Below, piece by piece: positions 3,999 through 5,935 of a stretch of DNA of 5,935 bases. The translations under genes and the position numbers were made by a program. Numbering within the stretch: position 1 is the first letter of the stretch; every line of letters starts with the position of its first letter. A model generated the notes under the pieces. It had not been told where the DNA came from. It worked only from the letters and a program-made list of their open reading frames with translations, and did not search any database. Origin of the DNA: Lonsdalea quercina subsp. quercina (GTDB lineage: Bacteria > Pseudomonadota > Gammaproteobacteria > Enterobacterales > Enterobacteriaceae); assembly GCF_000688655.1 (NCBI RefSeq), contig NZ_JIBO01000006.1, positions 122,977 to 128,911 on the forward strand. Direction: 5' to 3'.

Positions 3999-5758
3999 CG
4001 ACGCGATAGATGGCTGAGCGAGACCATAAGCACGGAGAGCAGGATCAATGCGCCGACCGGCGCAAGGACGCACCAGGGCGCGCGTTCGACATACGGCATG
4101 CCTTCCGCCAGAATTCGGCCCCATTCCGGCGCTGGCGGCTGTTGCCCCAGCCCCAGAAAACCCAGTGAAGCCAATGCCAGCGCGATGCCGGGTAGGCGAA
4201 GCATGGCGTGGCGCATCAGCGGCCCCAGCAGGCCTGGCAAGGTATAATGCAACAGGCATTGACGGCGACCCATCCCCAGAACGGGAGCGATGAGCACATA
4301 GGGTCGCGCATGAATTTCGGTCACCAGCGCGGCGGTATGCGCCGCCAGCGGCGCCCAACTGACCAGCATGACGGCGACCGCCGCGCCGGTAATGGAGGGG
4401 CCGTACAGCGCGGCCACTATCATTCCCGAAATGACGGGCGGCAGGGCGTTCGTCATTTCAATCGGTCCGGTGAACAGCCGGGGAAACAGGCCGATGCATA
4501 ACCCGATCGCCAGACTCCCCAACGTGACGATCAGTGCGGTCGCCAAAGTAACGATCGCGCCGTGGGCGACGCGAGCCAACAGGTCGCGCCCGGTGGCGTC
4601 TACGCCGAAAGGCAGCATGAGCGAAGGTTCTTGCAGGCGCATGAAGTCCGAAGAGAGCGGTTCGCGCGGCAGCCCGGTGACCAGCAGCAGCGCGAGCAGG
4701 CCTCCCGCCAGCGCGGGGACCCCGTAAGCGCCCGGACGAATAGGGGCTGACTGTATCGGCACCGGCAGTGATGCTGTAGAGATCGCGCGGCCCAGTAGCC
4801 TATGGCGCAGCAGACCAATGCCGCTGCCCGCCGCTGTGGCGAACAGCAGCAGGAGTAGCATGCCGCACTGTAACGCAGGCAGATCCTGTGCGGCCGACGC
4901 GCCAAGCGTAGCGCGTCCCAATCCGGGGATCGCAAAGACCTTTTCGACGGCAACCGCACCGCCGGTCAATCCTACCAGCACCAACCCTACCTGAGGCAGA
5001 ACCGCAGGAAGCGCGCGGCGCATCACCGCAAGCAGACACGCGGTGCGCGAGAATCCGGCGACGTGCCAGGTGATCAACCAAGGCTCGGCAAAGGTGGAGC
5101 TCAGCGTATCGCTGAATAGCTTTCCAAGCAGGCCTCCCGCGGGCAATCCCAATGCCAGCGCGGGCAGCACGGCGTACTCCCAGCCTCGCCAGCCGTAGGG
5201 AGGAAACAACTGCATCCACACGGCCCCGGCGAGCAGCAAAAAGGCCGCCAATAAAAACTCCGGCATGGCGGTGAGAGCGATGGCAATAAGCCCGCTGCCG
5301 CGTCGATTGTCGCCGCGTAGTCCCCGGAACACGGTGGGGGCGCACAGAAGCATCGTGACGACGAGGGCGACTAATAGCGCGCAGCTCATCAGCTGCAACG
5401 AGACGCCGGTTGCGGCCAGCATGCCCGGCAGTACCGGGTTGCCGGAGACCCAAGAGACGCCAGCGTCGCCATGCATCAGGCCGACGAGCCAGTGCCACAA
5501 TAGCTGTAGCGGGCCTTGGTCAAGTCCGTAATGCTGGCGGATTGCCGTCAGCGCTTCTTGCGTCGCTTCCTGCTCGCCAGAGCGAGCGCGCAGCAGGGTT
5601 AGCGCCGGATCGCCGCCGGATAGCCAGGGCAGAAGCCCGATCAGCGTCACAATACCCGCAGTCATCGACAAACGCGACATCAGTGCGAGCGCGGGTCTCG
5701 CAAGAAAGGCGCGAGCGAAAGTGCGGGAGCAGGCCCGACGCATATTCGGTTCGGTCAT
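3995..5758 (-). CDS. Fused OppB-OppC type permease of a peptide/nickel-family ABC importer
   Basis: This inner-membrane protein of 587 residues would form the whole translocation channel of a peptide/nickel (Opp/Dpp/Nik) class importer. Residues 20-320 resemble OppB permeases: GGDPA (48-52), the EATQEALTAIRQHYGLD stretch (64-80), MHGDAGVSW (95-103), and the ATPase-coupling EAA loop around AEPWLITWHVAGFSRTACLL (224-243). Residues 345-587 resemble OppC: LPFGVDATGRDLLARV (382-397), a second EAA loop (about 484-510), and LGFLGLGQQPPAPEWG (532-547). Each half has about six hydrophobic segments; the linker (about 318-345) has Pro and Arg and no obvious internal start. The ATG overlaps the upstream binding-protein stop as ATGA, implying translational coupling. 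The gene is visibly GC-richer than ycgB. The substrate cannot be read from the sequence. No ATPase gene follows within the window. Confidence 0.92.
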   Translation of the reverse strand: MTEPNMRRACSRTFARAFLARPALALMSRLSMTAGIVTLIGLLPWLSGGDPALTLLRARSGEQEATQEALTAIRQHYGLDQGPLQLLWHWLVGLMHGDAGVSWVSGNPVLPGMLAATGVSLQLMSCALLVALVVTMLLCAPTVFRGLRGDNRRGSGLIAIALTAMPEFLLAAFLLLAGAVWMQLFPPYGWRGWEYAVLPALALGLPAGGLLGKLFSDTLSSTFAEPWLITWHVAGFSRTACLLAVMRRALPAVLPQVGLVLVGLTGGAVAVEKVFAIPGLGRATLGASAAQDLPALQCGMLLLLLFATAAGSGIGLLRHRLLGRAISTASLPVPIQSAPIRPGAYGVPALAGGLLALLLVTGLPREPLSSDFMRLQEPSLMLPFGVDATGRDLLARVAHGAIVTLATALIVTLGSLAIGLCIGLFPRLFTGPIEMTNALPPVISGMIVAALYGPSITGAAVAVMLVSWAPLAAHTAALVTEIHARPYVLIAPVLGMGRRQCLLHYTLPGLLGPLMRHAMLRLPGIALALASLGFLGLGQQPPAPEWGRILAEGMPYVERAPWCVLAPVGALILLSVLMVSLSHLSRR

Positions 5759-5935
5759 GGCGTCGGCAGCACCTCATTGACCGTGGTCTCGCTGGTAATC
5801 AGCTCTCGCTCTCGCGGGTCGCGCATAACCTGACGCGCCCGCTCGGACTCTCCCTGAATGACCCGCTCATGCAAGAGCGGTATGGCGGCATTGGTGCCGA
5901 GGATGCGTTTTTCAGCGCGCATGATGGCCTGACGG
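5755..5935 (-). CDS. Solute-binding protein of the ABC importer, C-terminal fragment
   Basis: The frame enters from the window edge and ends TGA at 5757-5755, giving the last 59 residues. The segment RAEKRILGTNAAIPLLHERV fits the C-terminal region of family 5 extracellular binding proteins (SBP_bac_5), where a helix of the form A-x-x-x-IL precedes an IPL strand. The tail after it is charged and ends VNEVLPTP. The mature protein would capture the substrate in the periplasm and deliver it to the permease. The call rests mostly on context, because the start and ligand domain lie outside the window. The ATGA overlap with the permease shows they share an operon, with the binding protein first. Confidence 0.72.
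   Translation of the reverse strand, partial: RQAIMRAEKRILGTNAAIPLLHERVIQGESERARQVMRDPRERELITSETTVNEVLPTP

Noticed and set aside
4800..5498. 232-codon minus-strand frame inside the permease gene
   Set aside because: Long alternative frames are common in GC-rich genes; the Arg/Ala/Gly-rich product has no domain pattern, whereas the permease frame shows clear OppB and OppC motifs.

Overview
The window looks like a chromosomal segment of an enterobacterium. FadR is exactly the Escherichia coli length (239 residues) with every DNA-reading residue kept. The SpoVR-family protein is colinear with E. coli YcgB at 510 residues, and DsbB keeps all four catalytic cysteines. Sequence divergence and the unusual neighbours suggest a genus outside the E. 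coli/Salmonella group, possibly Pectobacteriaceae, but I cannot fix the genus from the sequence alone.

Layout. Bases 1-185 carry no gene I can support. dsbB (186-725, minus) makes the quinone-linked disulfide-bond enzyme. Bases 726-1355 form a 630-base AT-rich gap with no long ORF; in E. coli the sodium/proton antiporter gene nhaB sits here between dsbB and fadR, and it is absent. The gap holds small candidate signals: a 26-codon leucine-rich ORF just ahead of dsbB, whose ribosome site can fold into a hairpin; a 21-codon ORF with a strong ribosome site; short repeats; and a 14-codon upstream ORF ending four bases before fadR. fadR (1356-2075, plus) encodes the acyl-CoA-responsive fatty-acid regulator. 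A clear intrinsic terminator separates it from the convergent SpoVR/ycgB gene (2140-3672, minus).

Upstream of ycgB, on the same strand, lies part of a peptide/nickel-type ABC importer: the C-terminal end of a solute-binding protein (5755-5935, cut by the window edge) and one gene encoding OppB-like and OppC-like permease halves fused in a single 587-residue protein (3995-5758). These two overlap by ATGA. The permease stop forms a second ATGA with a downstream start, where the ATPase gene would be expected, but that frame closes after 33 codons and no ATPase is present before ycgB.

The main genes are ordinary housekeeping functions. The notable points are evidence of gene loss (nhaB and the importer ATPase) and several very small, unproven ORFs and RNA structures in the dsbB-fadR gap. 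I see no CRISPR array, tRNA, rRNA, insertion sequence or recognisable new defence or mobile system.
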